A stretch of DNA of 64,000 nt from Metaphire vulgaris (lineage: Eukaryota > Annelida > Clitellata > Crassiclitellata > Megascolecidae): NCBI GenBank assembly GCA_018105865.1, contig CM030848.1:13084699-13148698 (forward strand), read 5' to 3'. Numbering within the stretch: position 1 is the stretch's first letter; each line of letters opens with the position of its first letter. Below, one piece after another: positions 39,035 to 52,663 of this stretch. The translations under genes and the position numbers were made by a program. The notes beneath the pieces are model-generated. The model ran no database searches and was not told where the DNA came from. It was given only the letters and a program-made list of their open reading frames with translations.

Positions 39035-40340
39035 TTGTCTACAGTCAGGCCTAGAAGACCGAACTGTCCGTTTTACTTATTCCGGACATGCAGTGCATGG
39101 AGGAAGCAGGGAAAGGCGGATCACTTAAAGTTGAACCTAGTTTTGAACTTCACTTTCTTCATGCCTTTAACCAGGGCCCTCCAGATTCCTTGTAGACATC
39201 AACTGGGCTTCAATCGGTGCAAATATGAAATCTCTACGACACCACAAATTTTCGCTCAAATTTCGAAAAAAACCCTGGACCATGAAAAAATAGTCCATGA
39301 AAAATTTTCGGGCGACCCAAAAATTCATGTCGATATTTCACCCAAATTTCTATTTAGAACCTTCAAACAACTTGCAGTGATGTCAGTGGAGTAGAAAAAT
39401 CCGTCACTTTCCACCCTATTAATGTGTCTATATTGCAAAATATAATAATGGTGGCTGTACATTTTATAAATTTTCAAAACTTTAAAGCAGTCAGATATCT
39501 GATAGATATCCAAAATGCGGGTCCAGAATCAATGTTCCCTCTAAGCTGCGCGCCTTCGCGGCCACGCACATGACAAGAAAACGCCGCGCAGCAATTTCCA
39601 GCCAACTAGCAGTGATTTTGAGTTTCAAAATCACTGATTTTGTTGTGTTTTGTCTTGGGTGACATCTGTGAAACAATTCAGGTGCTCCGGCATGAAAGTG
39701 TGCCGCTCAGGCACTAAACTTTTCCGCGCGCACTCAACAAAATTTACAGGGAACATTGACCAGGGGTATTAAACTGGCGGCCCTCGGACAAGATCCGGCC
39801 TGTCCAAGGGGTGTGAAATGGCCCGCGAAAATACTGAAGCGATATACAATTTTATTCTGATATTTGAAAAATGTAATGCCTGTTTGCACTTTGCCTGTTT
39901 TCTATAACTAATGAACTATATATAATCTTCTTAAAAAACACCCGGTCCTCTTTCACCATGCATAAAAATTCGACCCTTATTGAAGTCGAATATATCTATC
40001 TAAGACAATATACAGAACTTGACTACCCTCTTAAGCGGGGCGGGGGGCGATAATATGGTAGATATTATACGAAAGACTCCAACTGAAAATCGTTCTTCAT
40101 TGTGTAAGTCCTTGTAACTTTCTTTGAAATCTTTGAGACGGGGAATCAAATTATTATGTCGTCAAGCGAATTAAAAAGTCCAATTGTTCAGAATTATTGC
40201 TGCTGCAATTGAAGAAGAAAAAACAAATGAAATCCGAAATAGTTTTAAAATGGTGACGAATAAAACCAATTAACAGCATTTTATTTAAAATTTTATTTAA
40301 AATTATGAATATTTGTTAAATTACAGAATATTTGCCTTAT

Positions 40341-40441
40341 GGCCCCCAGTGGGGACCCTATACTAATGCTACATACATTAAACAACAAACATGATTTTGC
40401 CCCCAACGGCCTCCCCACTTGCCAAATCCAGAGCGCCACTG
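40341..40441 (-). mobile_element. hAT-like MITE family A, internally shortened copy
   Basis: Retains the interior (CCCTATACTAATGCTACATA, TTGCCAAATCCAGAG) and one end GCGCCACTG. The other end is missing. Confidence 0.7.
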
Positions 40442-40950
40442 CACAGAACTAACATTTGCTTCATTTCTTATAACTTCTAATGGTTGGCAAACTGCAAATC
40501 GAAATCTATTACTTCTCTGTCCCCCCCTTCAATGGCGTAGCCACGGGAAGGAACGAGGGGGCGCGGCCCCAGATCGTGAGATTCGTCCAAAACCGGTGAG
40601 TTTTTCCTCATCGAGATTTTTAGGCCGAAAATGCCGATGTGCCCCCCCATTCTGGAACCCTGACAACACCACCGCCCTCCTGTGCCCAAATGTTAATTCG
40701 ACCGTTATTTATTGACTAAATTAGAGAGATTCGTCTCCACATTCTGCACTCGGTGTCGATGGAATGTCTTCTCTAGGACCAGTGATCGCTTTACAGACCA
40801 AGAGTGCTCCATATATACACGCAAAAAGGAAGCCTTTGAATTTTTCGTCATATGTTAGATCTCGAAACAACAATTGAACCGGTTCAAAAATCAAACGCTG
40901 TGTGATAATCATTATAAACACAGATGCATGCACTCATGCATTCTCGCTCA

Positions 40951-41019
<69 letters not shown>

Positions 41020-41619
41020 AAACCTTGGCTTTAAGTTTTATGGACTACTAGCTGAAGTATGATGTACTTGTTGGCAAACTTCTCATTCGTCATACGATGG
41101 TCAGAAAGGATCGAATGATGTCTCCGGCTAAAAAAAACGCCCGGAAACTTTAATTCTTTTACCGGAATCAACCTCTACTTCTCACTGTCTCTGTCTGTAC
41201 GTCTGTCTCTGTCTTTGTCTTTCTGTCTGTCTGTCTGTCTGTCAGTCAGTCTGTCTGTCTCTCTCTGTCTTTGTTTTCCCCTTCTTTTCCGATCTGTCTC
41301 CGTTTGCGTCAATTCCTGTCTTCGTCGCCCTTTGGAAATGCGACGCTCCGGTTCTAATCTTCGGTTATGGATGTAGCATTTTGCGGGCGTTGTCCGAAAA
41401 TCTTGCTGTCGTCGGTTAGAGTGAGCTTCATTTCCGAGTCGCGTTTTATTGGGGTTGGGGTGGGGGATGGGGGGATTTGATTCCGGGCAGTTGAACACAG
41501 AGGAAGGCGGACATTCCGGTGCACGAGAACGGAGAATTATGGGAATTTTGGTTCGTTTTAGTTTGTTCCAACTCGGGGCATCGGTCACCTGTTAGTTCGT
41601 TACACGGTCGACTAAACAG

Positions 41620-41830
<211 letters not shown>

Positions 41831-42086
41831 TCCTATCTTATCTTCTCCTCTTACCTTGTCTCTTCTCTTCGCTTCTCTTCTCTTCATCGTTTCACTTGTC
41901 TTCTTGTCTTTTCTCCCCGTCATGTCTGTCTGTCTGTCTCTCTTTTGATACTACCCTTTCCCACACCCAACTAATCACCGGTTTTGGACGAATTTCAAGA
42001 TCAGAATAGGGGGGCAGCGCCCCCGCGCCCATGCCGTCGCTACGTCTATGCGGCCATTCAAAAGCAGCGTTTGAAAATAATAATGA

Positions 42087-42087
<1 letters not shown>

Positions 42088-42178
<91 letters not shown>

Positions 42179-42180
42179 TT
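42088..42180. repeat. Compound (ATT)n-(AGT)n microsatellite
   Basis: Same ATT-to-AGT switch as the other compound arrays. Confidence 0.95.
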
Positions 42181-42510
42181 ACAGCGTTTCTATAAATACT
42201 ATTTCTTTATCTTTTTCTCTAGGCCCTATCCTTTTTCTCTATCATTTGTCAACGCATTTCCACGATATGCGTGGATTCGACGTACAGTAGGCCTACAATG
42301 CCACCAATCAACGTCAATATAGGAAAAGAAGGTCCGCGGATAAAACATAAACATCTTCCTTCGGGTTACCTGGGTCCAGGCTGGGTGCACGCAGATTTCT
42401 TACTCACCCTAAGGCGTCTCCGGTAGAAATCGAAAAGAAATCCACGACTAATAGAATCTCTCGCCATAGTTATAGCCTTATATAGGGCATATTACGGTAT
42501 TACCCATTCC

Positions 42511-42684
42511 CAGTGGCGGCTCTAGTTGTGGGGAAGGGCCGTTGGGGCAACTTTAATCATGGGGGCCAACCATTAGTTGTTTAATGTATTAGCATTGTAT
42601 AGGGTCCCAACTGGGGGCACTGGGGGCCAGGCTCTCAATAGGGGGCACGGGCCCCCCCTGGCCTCCCCGGTGGAGCCGCCACTG
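42511..42684 (+). mobile_element. hAT-like MITE family A, copy 4
   Basis: Perfect 8-bp target duplication CCCATTCC on both sides. Confidence 0.9.
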
Positions 42685-43150
42685 CCCATTCCGCGGTTGT
42701 TGGTGTTTTTATTGTTGTTGTAGCCTATGGCACGTTTGGACCTATTATCCAATGGAAAGGCATAATGTTAACTGGGAACAATACGGGGCAGGCAATGGGA
42801 AATAGCCGGGTTGAAATGAGAATCATTCGGACAGATTTTTATTCGATTTAATCTTAAAGATTTCATTAGAAATAGCACGCCATATGTCGACTTTCATCTT
42901 ATCCGCCTTTCGCCGAGGGTCGATTTTTCCTAGCATTTCCAATTTCGTTGTTTTTCGCTCGCTTCTGCTAGAATCGGATCTTGTCCAGAAGACGTCCAGT
43001 CTTCCAATTGCATTTGTTGGCTGCAAATACAGTAATTGCATGCGCTACACTCATGTTCTGACGCATGGCCAATGGCGTAATGTAATGTAAAAGATACCTG
43101 TATTTCATGGCATGGCGCCTCTTCTGAAGAATCAGGAGCGCTACCGCTGC
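42685..43150. other. Gene-free stretch, nothing recognised
   Basis: Lies between a family A MITE and the (AAT)n array. At its right end GGCGCCTCTTCTGAAGAATC matches the inverse of GATTCTTCAGAAGAGGCGCT at 121, next to a TTACAT/GTAAT run in both places, so it belongs to a dispersed repeat. Confidence 0.5.
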
Positions 43151-43159
43151 AATTACTGC

Positions 43160-43252
<93 letters not shown>

Positions 43253-43317
43253 TAAAAATAATAATAATGTGATTTTAAGTGGTTTGTGAGGCTAAGTAAG
43301 CCTATGTGAAAACCACT
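43160..43317. repeat. (AAT)n array joined to a GTGGTTTTCACA element end
   Basis: About 107 bp of AAT, then GTGATTTTAAGTGGTTTGTG and GCCTATGTGAAAACCACTG. The same end, inverted, joins arrays at 10486-10546; related ends are at 46277 and 47293. Confidence 0.85.
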
Positions 43318-43762
43318 GATGTAACCATCTGCATTCAATAACCTAGTTTATTTGGGGGTTTATTGAGAGTTTATTCGTATTGCGTACGTAGGATGTATTC
43401 TTGACAGGGATGAAAAAATCAATTTAGCAGGTTAATAAATCTTTAATAATTATTAGCAAAGCACGACATTTCCAGTGACGCAAGATTAAATCCGCAAATG
43501 CACTCTCCCTGCTTACAGCGATGCGAACTGGTCTGTGATGTGCACGCCCCTCAAAATCAGTTGACTCAGTTTCTTCTCTTTTTACTCTGACCGAAGCAAG
43601 ATCACAGAGTTTTTCTCTGCGCCCCATTCGACGAGAGTGGCGTCCTCGGCATCTGCCCCACCTGCCCTACGCTAGGTACGCCACTGCGCATGGCCTGATC
43701 TGTTTCACAAATAATCCCGTGTTCGCTGTATTTTGTCTCGAACAGCAGAACAATGAAGAATG

Positions 43763-43810
<48 letters not shown>

Positions 43811-44004
43811 TAGAAAGATGCTCGCTTATCTTCGCTCGCAGTGCAGGATAATACTAATCCAATACCTATACCTATAGTACCCAATCATTGAATTCATGCT
43901 GAACAACATTTCAATGATCTAGCCAAGCTCTCTTCTATTCGTTTCATTTTCTTACACGTATTTTTGTGTACGTTAAAATGTACGTTAAATTGCGCAACTA
44001 CCTC

Positions 44005-44315
44005 AGGCTGCGAACAATTGTTACCAATCAACGTCGTCGCACGCCCAGCCCTCTGACGCTGCAATGACTCGACTAAACCGGTTCTGAACAATTGTTACCG
44101 CAACGTCGTCGCCCAGCCCTCTGATGCTGCAATGACTCTAAACCGGTTCTGCGAACAATTGTTACCAGCAACGTCGTCTTCGTAAACATCATCCACCAAC
44201 GCATCGCGAAAGGACTAAACCGGTCTACCAATAGTCAACGCTCGCCCACCAACGCATCGCAACGTAAGGACTAAACGGTCTAAACCGTCTACCAATAGTC
44301 AACCAATCAGAACGC
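44005..44315. repeat. Two short degenerate tandem arrays
   Basis: Left: about 2.3 units of 75-90 bp, each with GAACAATTGTTACC, CAACGTCGTCG, CAGCCCTCTGA and CTAAACCGGTTCTG. Right (44190-44315): units with CACCAACGCATCGC, GGACTAAAC and GTCTACCAATAGTCAAC. Both share CTAAACCGGT, so one may derive from the other. No coding signal. Confidence 0.65.
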
Positions 44316-44346
44316 TTGAAGGTAACAGACATACAGAATAACGATT

Positions 44347-44419
<73 letters not shown>

Positions 44420-45074
44420 CTATCTGTCACCTGTGATAGCTCGAATCAGAGTAAAAAATTAACTTTTGCAGACAAGTGGGTAATGGATTTACTTATAATT
44501 TGATATAAACCGTAGCGACGTAGCGTGGGTTGGCGCAGCCCGGGGGGGGGGCGGAAGTTTTGAAAAAATTCCATGAAAATCCTGTTCATCGCCAGAAGAG
44601 AAAAGTCTGTGACACGAGCAAAAAAGCTGTCGTCGTCGCTAAATCGTGTCGCGTCAAAAATTTTCTTACATTTCCATATTTTTCAACGACATGGGGCGGG
44701 GCTGGTTCTTTTTCTCTTCCGCCTGCAATCTTTCCCCCGTGAAAACGTTTTTACCTCCTGAAAATGCCGCCATTAAGAACGCGTAGAACTTTCTTACGCT
44801 GCTGTTGTATAGGCCTACGCGTTCAACAGACATCCAACGACAAAAAAGTAAAAGAAAGTCATGTCAATGTCATGTCAAAGTAAGCGTAGTGACGTAATAC
44901 GTTGCCGAGATGACGTCACACTTTTATAACGGAGCGGATTACCGAGCGACCATCAAGATAACGAAATAACGAAATTAGAGTTAGGCCTATCCTAGATTTA
45001 CGTGCATCGATCATCGTTGACTGAATGGTTTATGGTTAGAGATGCAGATACTGTATAAACCGAAACAGGCAGGA

Positions 45075-45154
45075 TTAACCCCTTAACCGTGTATTTAACT
45101 GTAACTCAACGTAAAATGGACGGATATACCTGGGATACCCAGTTAAGGGGTTAA
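45075..45154 (+). mobile_element. TTAA-flanked 80-bp MITE, copy 6
   Basis: Full copy with TTAA at both ends and core CTCAACGTAAAATGGACG. Lies in the gene-poor region. Confidence 0.85.
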
Positions 45155-45469
45155 GGATAACAAGAGAAAATCCAGAATTGTGCATTGTGAACTCAATAAA
45201 TCATAAAGACAGGTAGATTGTTTCCAAAACCAACATCTTATATTATTCCACGCTCGCCTTATATTAATACAACCGGCGCTCTTGCATAGACATCTATACG
45301 CTTAACCTAATCCATCGTTTTTAAAATAAGACATTTGAGAATCAGTGCGGCATTGCTCCAGAATTTTACACGCTACTGCGACAAAACCACTAGGCCTACA
45401 CACGTACAAACCAAACTATAAAACAAGCTTATATGCTGTAATGCCTGTGCACAGATGAATAGCAGTATT

Positions 45470-45562
<93 letters not shown>

Positions 45563-45929
45563 CGGATGAGCTTTAAGAGTTATTATTCTTCTTCTTCTTC
45601 TTCTTCTTCTTCTTCTTCTTCTTCTTCTTCTTCTTCGTCGGCGCTGGTGTATTTTGTGGTCGCTTCGGTTGGCGCCGATTCTTTACGGCGCAGGTGTCTC
45701 CGGTAAAAATAAAATCCGGCAAATGTAGGACCCCCCCACGCCGTCTCCCTTCTTTCATCCGACGACAACCACGCCACAGCCTCCTCACGACTCTTCAAAG
45801 AAGGACGCCAGACAGATTCCGTTGGCGCCGAGACTGAGACAGACAGACAAACAGAGTGATAGATAGACATACAGGGACAGAGAGAGCGCGAGACAGACAG
45901 ACAGAGACAGGGAAAGGACATGGGATATG

Positions 45930-46013
<84 letters not shown>

Positions 46014-46336
46014 GGAGGGAGAGAGAGTCAGACAGACAGACAGAGTCTCAATATGCGTCGATGTTGTTAACAGAATCTTAGGAAATTGTGAACGCATAAC
46101 AACGGGATGTATGCCTAAATACGCGACTGAGTGAAGTCAACTCCTTTCACGTGATAATATAATTTATGAGCAACTTTAATGATTATCGGAGAAATATTGT
46201 TTATGACGAAGAGAAACTAGCTTATGTTTCTTCAAATGCATAACGCATGATATAGGCTACATGTATGATGTATTACAGTGGTTCTCACACAGGGCAGTCC
46301 CTACTGAACCACTTTAAACCTTGTTATATTATATTA

Positions 46337-46387
<51 letters not shown>

Positions 46388-47292
46388 GCCTAATGCAGTA
46401 AGAAAGTAAGTAAATAAATAAAAGCGCAAACATGTTTATTAACATAAGTATTACGTTAGAAATGAATATCTGTGAGAAACGTGAAGATTTTAATCAAGAT
46501 CGCTAATCCATTTATGCAGCGCCTAACCTCATCTATCAAACTCTTTTACCTCTTCTGTTCGAGTTTATCTCCCCCTTGAAAACGCCCAATATTTCGCCTC
46601 GGCGCCTACAACGAGAACGTTCTCGAGAAATTCTTTCATGACAAGCTCATTTTCAGCATCAGTGAAACACCGTCGTTCGCCGAGAGCAACGACTTTCCCC
46701 CTCTCCCATCATTCTTGTATAGTCAGAAAAAGCGCGGACGCCGTGCCCAGAGATTTTATTCCCCTCCGTGAAAAACCTTCCCCCGGCGTGGCTCGAAGCT
46801 CAAAGCAGCTATTTACGGTCGTGCGGTGAAGAATCGCCGGGTGCTTAAATGCCAGGCGAACTCCTTTGTCAGTGGGACGCAAGTTGCGCGGTCAGATGGG
46901 CGCTTTGTGGGTCTTTTTCCTCGACGTAAATCAAGTCCCCTAATCTGACCGTTGGAACCGGATAACAACCGTACAAGACATCCAATTTTTCACGCGCGCG
47001 CGCAGAAACATCGGGTTTAAAGGCCAGGTTTTCTCGATTTTCAAAACATGATACGGCTGTAGACCTATACTAGTTTAGGTAATATTTGACGCCTATAATG
47101 CAAGATTTTGATGATTTTTATAGACTCAAAGACAAGAAGGCAAATAAGGAGAATACATGAACAAACCTGCTGGAGGACAAGAGGCAAATAATGAGGTTAC
47201 ACAGCAAGACTACTAGCCTACTTACTACTTTTGTTATGCTGTGCTTGTCACGAATAAAGATGATTATAATGGGAATGAATGGTCGGGTAGAA

Positions 47293-47448
<156 letters not shown>

Positions 47449-47624
47449 CAGTGTTTATTCTAGCCACCTTGACATTGGGGGGATTTTGTAATGTTTGGGA
47501 GGGACAAGGTCTCCACACTTTTGGGGGGAGAAATTTCCATTCCCCCAGCCAACACATACAAAAAAATTTGGGGGAATTTTAAAACTTGGGGGATTTCTTC
47601 AGAGAAGGCCTAGAATAAACACTG
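47449..47624. mobile_element. MITE family B, copy 4
   Basis: Inserted at the end of a (TTA)n array; ATTATTAT flanks both ends, so the duplication cannot be separated from the array. Confidence 0.8.
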
Positions 47625-48075
47625 ATTATTATCTCATAAATGTCGTGAAGATGAGATAACACACTTTGTTCCCCCTTCGATCTAAATCACGTGATTTCTT
47701 CGACAGTCCCGCTAATGGAATTTCCTGGCGTTAATCGGATTGCGTCAGATTCTTATCTCTTATCGGCCATTTGCGATGACTTTTACTAACAAGAAGATCA
47801 GTTTTAGTTTTTATCGATGTCAACAGTCTTGACAGGAAATCTTTTCCGATAAAATAAAATACATTCTTGTAGTTTGAAAGACTAGGAGGCCAGGTCAATC
47901 AGTGTTTAAAAGTTTGAAAATTACAGTTTTAAATTATTAGTTTTAAATTATTAGTTTCCTCTATTTTACGTATCATAAAACCTGTATGAATTATGAAATT
48001 TTCAGCGCCGTCGTTAACTTATTCAACCAACCTATTTAGCGCAATAAACGAAATAAAAATTCTGTTCATCCCCTT

Positions 48076-48077
<2 letters not shown>

Positions 48078-48158
<81 letters not shown>

Positions 48159-48159
48159 A
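48078..48159. repeat. (GA)n-(GACA)n microsatellite
   Basis: A GA run continuing into GACA units. A similar GA block lies at 45958-46030. No gene is supported in 46400-49230 apart from repeats. Confidence 0.93.
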
Positions 48160-49231
48160 TTTCTCAGCGGGTACATATTGGTCCTACGAGAGCCAAGCTC
48201 AATCAGTCGTCTCACTCGCACTCCATTTCAGTTACCGTGGCACTTATTCTCATCGCTGGCAACTAATTAATACTAGTTTTCTTTTCGCGTCGCCCTCAAG
48301 TGCATCGCTGGCTGTACAAGAACTCCGAGCTCATCGGCTGCTAATCCTGTCTACCGTTTTGCTGGATTTCCAGGACTTGGGGTCGAATTTAGATTCGGAA
48401 CTTGGTTCCACCGCCTCACCCCTCCCCTCCCCCCCCCCCCCCCCACCATCCCTTTGCACTTCTAGGAAGACTTGCCGCGTAGTCGTCGTTCGAGGAGCGT
48501 ATGTGTGTGCGAATGTCATCTATCAAAGACGTGATATCACTCACTAAACTTTCCTATCGGCTCTCGACCTACGCGAACTGTTGGTGGCCGTATACAGAGC
48601 AGCATGCCAGCGATGTGATTGATTGATTGATTTTGATGTGATTGAAATTTTGATATATTACAAACTGTTGCGTGCACTGTGTAATAACAGGACAAAATAT
48701 GTGTTGGTTATCTGATAGTCTGAATGTTTGCCCCCTGCCGCGGAATTTCAGATTTTCTTTATGAGATGGCATTTGGGCGGGGGCATAACATCGCGCGACT
48801 ACCGGTACACCTTTTCTTGTCTTCAATCAATCAATCAATCAATCAACCAACCAAACAATCAATCAATCAAGACAGTTTATTTCTCAACAATGTATGAATA
48901 AAGACAACAATGTATGAATAAAGACAGATTTTACATAGACCTACACACATCTCTAAATCGTTTGAATATTTTCTTAGCATGACATGTCTGCTCAATATTT
49001 GGAATTGCTTTTTGCGTAATTTAAACGCCTAGGAATAAGGAGCTACTGCGGTGCAACTTTTGAAAGCGCTATACAAATTTACGAGATTTTACTTACTTAA
49101 TTTCGCTGTATCAAGATATTTCAAACTGATTTACAGGAAAAAAGTGATTGCCAGTTCTAAAAACTTCAGCTGTGGAAAGATATTTCCACCTGGAAACAGC
49201 ATCATCTTTCCTCTACCTGGATAGGTCGGAC

Positions 49232-49612
49232 CTGCGTCATTGGGGGGTCGGGGCTGGGGCCGTGCCCCCCCAAGGAAATGAAAATATTAATTGATAATGT
49301 ATTAATATGTGCAACACCAAAAAAACAGGGCTGCGGCCCCCCAAGGAAATGAAAATAATAATTTGTAATGTATTAATAACCTAAGATAGGCTGACAAGCA
49401 AAAAAAAAAGGTCGTCAACTATTTTTGGGGTAATTGTAACGTAAAGGACGAGCAGGCAAAAAAAAAAAAAAAAAAAAAAAAAGGTCGTCGACTTTTTTTG
49501 AAACTCAAACTAACTCAGTCAAAAAATTTTCCAAAAATAAAAAAAATGTGAAAAGAAAATTTTACAAAATTTCTCGCCCCCCCCCCAAGAAAAGTGTGAA
49601 ATGACGCCACTG
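49232..49612. mobile_element. hAT-like MITE, G/C-tract type, near the Q-rich membrane gene
   Basis: Right end AAATGACGCCACTG. GTCGGAC is repeated at both flanks (49225 and 49613). Contains two copies of the TGACAAGCAAAAAAGGTC module, one with an A run of more than 20. Ends about 100 bp before the chosen start codon. Confidence 0.65.
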
Positions 49613-49716
49613 GTCGGACGTACGGGGTACCCAAAGGACTGTCTTTGTCGTCAGCAGATAGATGGATGGACAGACGTGGTCACCTGTGGACCCCCGACAG
49701 TGACCTCAATGACCTG

Positions 49717-51481
49717 ATGGCGTCTTACGCGCTTCTGTTTTGCCTCGGACTGGCCGAGTCCATTCCCGCCGAAAGGGGGTATCAGCATGCCGCTCCGTCG
49801 TCCCCGACGCAGTCTCGCTTCGTCTCCCCGGACTTCGTGCTCCAGCTGCGGGTCAGCGACAACGCCACCGCCACCCTGTTCGCCTACAAGCGGGCCCCTC
49901 ACCGGGAGCCCCCGCACGAGGAACACAGGACCCCGGTAGGGGAAGACGGGGCAGAGTGGGACGACGACGAAGGAGGGATTCCATCGGATCTGAGCTTCGA
50001 CCAGTACAACAACGATCAGACTTATCAGCTACAGCAGCTAAAACACTTTTCAGTTCAGCCGAGCGCGGCCGGGGAAGATTACTACGACGGTAAAGGTAGC
50101 AATTTAAGCCTACAGTATCTAACCCGATAAAACATCCGAATTAAACTCAGCGTATGTTCAGATTAGCCTTAACCAAACTTCACTAAGTTCACTACCATTT
50201 GACCTATAGGATACTATGGAGTATGGAGTAGGCCTACCAATAGGGTTCTGCCCTAGGACCAGTTTTGTTCAGCCTCTATGCGCTACCCAACTTTCGTCCT
50301 TAATAAACTCCCTTAATTTAAATCATTAACTCTATGCCGATGACACTCAATTGTTTCTTTCCTCTAGACCGCCTTCCCTTAAAACGTCAGTTAACTGAAC
50401 TAGAATCAGCATTTTCATTAATCTCATCGTGGAATGTCAGTTCTCCTTGCTCCCAACCCTTCCAACACATAAATTCTTTTAATTGGACTGCCACAACAAC
50501 TAAAACAATTGAAAACCCTCCACTGATTTTAGCCCCAGGCACAATAATAACCCCTGTTCCATTTGCAAAAAGCTTGGATTTACTTTTGACTCTGTCCTAA
50601 ATTTCGAAACTCACATATCGCAACCATCAAAACACTGCTACGCCCACGTTCGAGATCTACGCCGCCTTCGTATACTATCCTAGATAATTTACGGATTTGC
50701 TAAATACGTCATCAGTGGCGGCTCCAGGATTTGGCAAGTTGGGGCGGCAACTTCTAAGCACGGGGTAGGTATGTAATAGTAAGTATAGGGTCCAAACAGG
50801 GGGCCCCATCCAGGCATTCAACGGGGGTGCACGGGCTCCCAGGGCTCCCGTGTGGAGCCGCCACTGTGCGTCATAACGAGGTTCTACTGTACTTACTCAG
50901 GCGCCATGTATTTCGCCATCGCCGTCATCCTATTCTACGGGATCAGCATCGCCCTGCTGGTGGCGGCGTCGACCCTCCGTCGCAGCCACACGGACTACGA
51001 GCTGAAGGGATTCCTGCGCAGCTACGCTCGCATCGACGCCGAGCGGCGGTCGAGGGAGAAGCAGAAGGTCCGGATGGTCCTGCAGCAGCGGAACCTGTTG
51101 CACATGTTGCCCGGTTGCAGCGCGGCCGGCAACGCCGCGCTCCTCATCGCGAGCGCCGCAAATCCAAACCCGCAACAACAACAACAACAACAACAACAAC
51201 AGGTGCAACGGCAACAGAGATTCAAACGGCAACTGATCAGAAGACAAGAGGAATCTGCGTTGCCGAACCTGGAGGAAGAGCAACGGTCGTTGTCGTCGTC
51301 GTCGGGGGAACAACCGCCGGTGCAACGCGAACAACAACAACAACAGCAACAGGCCGAGCAGATATCGCAGCAACGATGTCTTCGCGTCGTCTACCGCGTG
51401 GCGGACGGATCGACGAAAACGGAACCGGAAATAGATCCCGGCGAACCACCGGAAGACGCCGAGATCGTCAGTTTCCGGTAG
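49717..51481 (+). CDS. Single-pass type I membrane protein with Q-rich tail (KCNE-like?)
   Basis: Two exons, 49717-50089 and 50901-51481, joined in frame by GTAAAG and TACTCAG; about 317 residues. The chosen ATG has G at +4 and opens a signal peptide (MASYALLFCLGLAESIPA). An alternative ATG lies at 49666 but would put about 17 residues before it. An acidic ectodomain follows, with one N-x-T site (NATAT) and EDYYDGAMYF leading into a transmembrane helix (FAIAVILFYGISIALLVAA). The cytoplasmic part starts RRSHTDYELKGFLRSY, is basic and coiled (DAERRSREKQK), then becomes glutamine-rich: a CAA run at about 51175-51201 and a second at 51330-51350. The FYGI helix followed by a charged SHTDYELKGFL-type segment resembles KCNE potassium-channel beta subunits only loosely, so I do not assign the function. 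AATAAA at 51630 lies about 150 bp after the stop. The intron contains a CR1/L2-like fragment and a MITE ending 34 bp before exon two. Confidence 0.6.
50238..50690 (+). mobile_element. CR1/L2-like LINE reverse-transcriptase fragment
   Basis: In shifting frames it encodes VLGPVLFSLYA, LYADDTQLF (the YADD catalytic box), LGFTFDSVLNFETHI and HVRDLRRLRIL, in the order found in CR1/L2 reverse transcriptases. It is 5' truncated and full of stops and indels. It sits in the intron of the Q-rich membrane protein gene. Confidence 0.75.
50713..50866 (+). mobile_element. hAT-like MITE family A, copy 5
   Basis: Flanks TACGTCAT and TGCGTCAT (one mismatch). Inserted in the intron of the Q-rich membrane protein gene, 34 bp before its second exon. 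Confidence 0.85.
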
Positions 51482-51629
51482 AAGACGCACATTGACTGAT
51501 ATCACGAGAACTGTCTAATTCAATCTCATTGACTGCCCCTTTGACAGACCACGTGGTCGCTTCGATCACGTGATTCGTCCACCGCAGTTGTAGCTACCCT
51601 GTCCGTTGATACTGCGGAAGGTGATACGA

Positions 51630-51635
51630 AATAAA
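51630..51635 (+). promoter_or_regulatory. Candidate poly(A) signal of the Q-rich membrane protein gene
   Basis: AATAAA about 150 bp downstream of the stop codon at 51479-51481, on the same strand. Assignment is by position only. Confidence 0.45.
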
Positions 51636-51877
51636 TACAGAATGATTATAGGAAATATTTCGCTTAAAGCGAGTATACGATTCACACACACATGCCCGTA
51701 CGAAGTGGGGGTGCAAAGGGTGCAGCTGCATCCCCTGGAAAAATTTAAGGGGTGCAGTGTACTGCATCCCCTGGAAAGAAGATGGTCTGCACCCTGTCTG
51801 CACCCCTTCCGTAGATAAATAGCGATTATGCAGTCCTCGCTCAGTTTAATCAACTAATTTCGTAATAGGCCTACGTG

Positions 51878-52064
51878 CAGTGGCGGCTCCAGGATTTGGC
51901 AAGTGGCAAGTGAGGGGGCCGTTGGGGTGGCAACTTCTAATCATGGGAGACCAGCCATTTGTTGTTTAATGTATGGAGCATTAAGTATAGGGTCCCAACT
52001 GGGGGACACTGGGGGAGCAGGCACTCAATAGGGGGGCACGGGCCCCCCGGTGGAGCTGCCACTG
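51878..52064 (+). mobile_element. hAT-like MITE family A, copy 6
   Basis: Perfect 8-bp target duplication CCTACGTG on both sides. Confidence 0.9.
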
Positions 52065-52580
52065 CCTACGTGCAGGATTTATGACACGTAAAATCGAGGA
52101 AATACGTAATTTCAAACTGTAATCTGCTTAAGATTGGCCAATCGATGAGAAAAGCGACAACTCTTCTAATCTCAGATCAGGAAACAGTCTATGGGTCCGG
52201 TTTTCCTGTCGCTAATGTAGGCTGCAGTTTTACTGCAGATATTTTTAAAGCGTTGAATATTGTTTTCCACGATTGAGGTGCCCAACGTTGAAGTTTGTTG
52301 CTCTTCTGAAAAAGCAAATAGGCCTATCACGGAAATTTCAAGACCGTCTTTATTGAACAATTTTATGACAAGACTGCCGATGATAAGGGTTCGTTCTTAT
52401 TTCAGGAAATGTAAATCTGCAAATTTAAGGCGGTTGCTAGTTACTGCTGATTTCCTATACGGAATCTTACTGTAAATAGCCTACAGTGTACATGACACAA
52501 CCCAAATTAGATACAATATATAATCCATTTCCACAAACCATGTTGAAAAGAACGAAGGAAGAAAGACTACCGAAGAAAGC

Positions 52581-52663
<83 letters not shown>

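Noticed and set aside
40419..40715. Possible small protein
   Set aside because: The interval is a truncated family A MITE followed by another GGCGTAGCC-type element; no splice sites or domain.
46638..46829. GC-rich open frame upstream of the 47-kb repeats
   Set aside because: No start context, domain, partner exon or conserved motif; GC content alone is not evidence.
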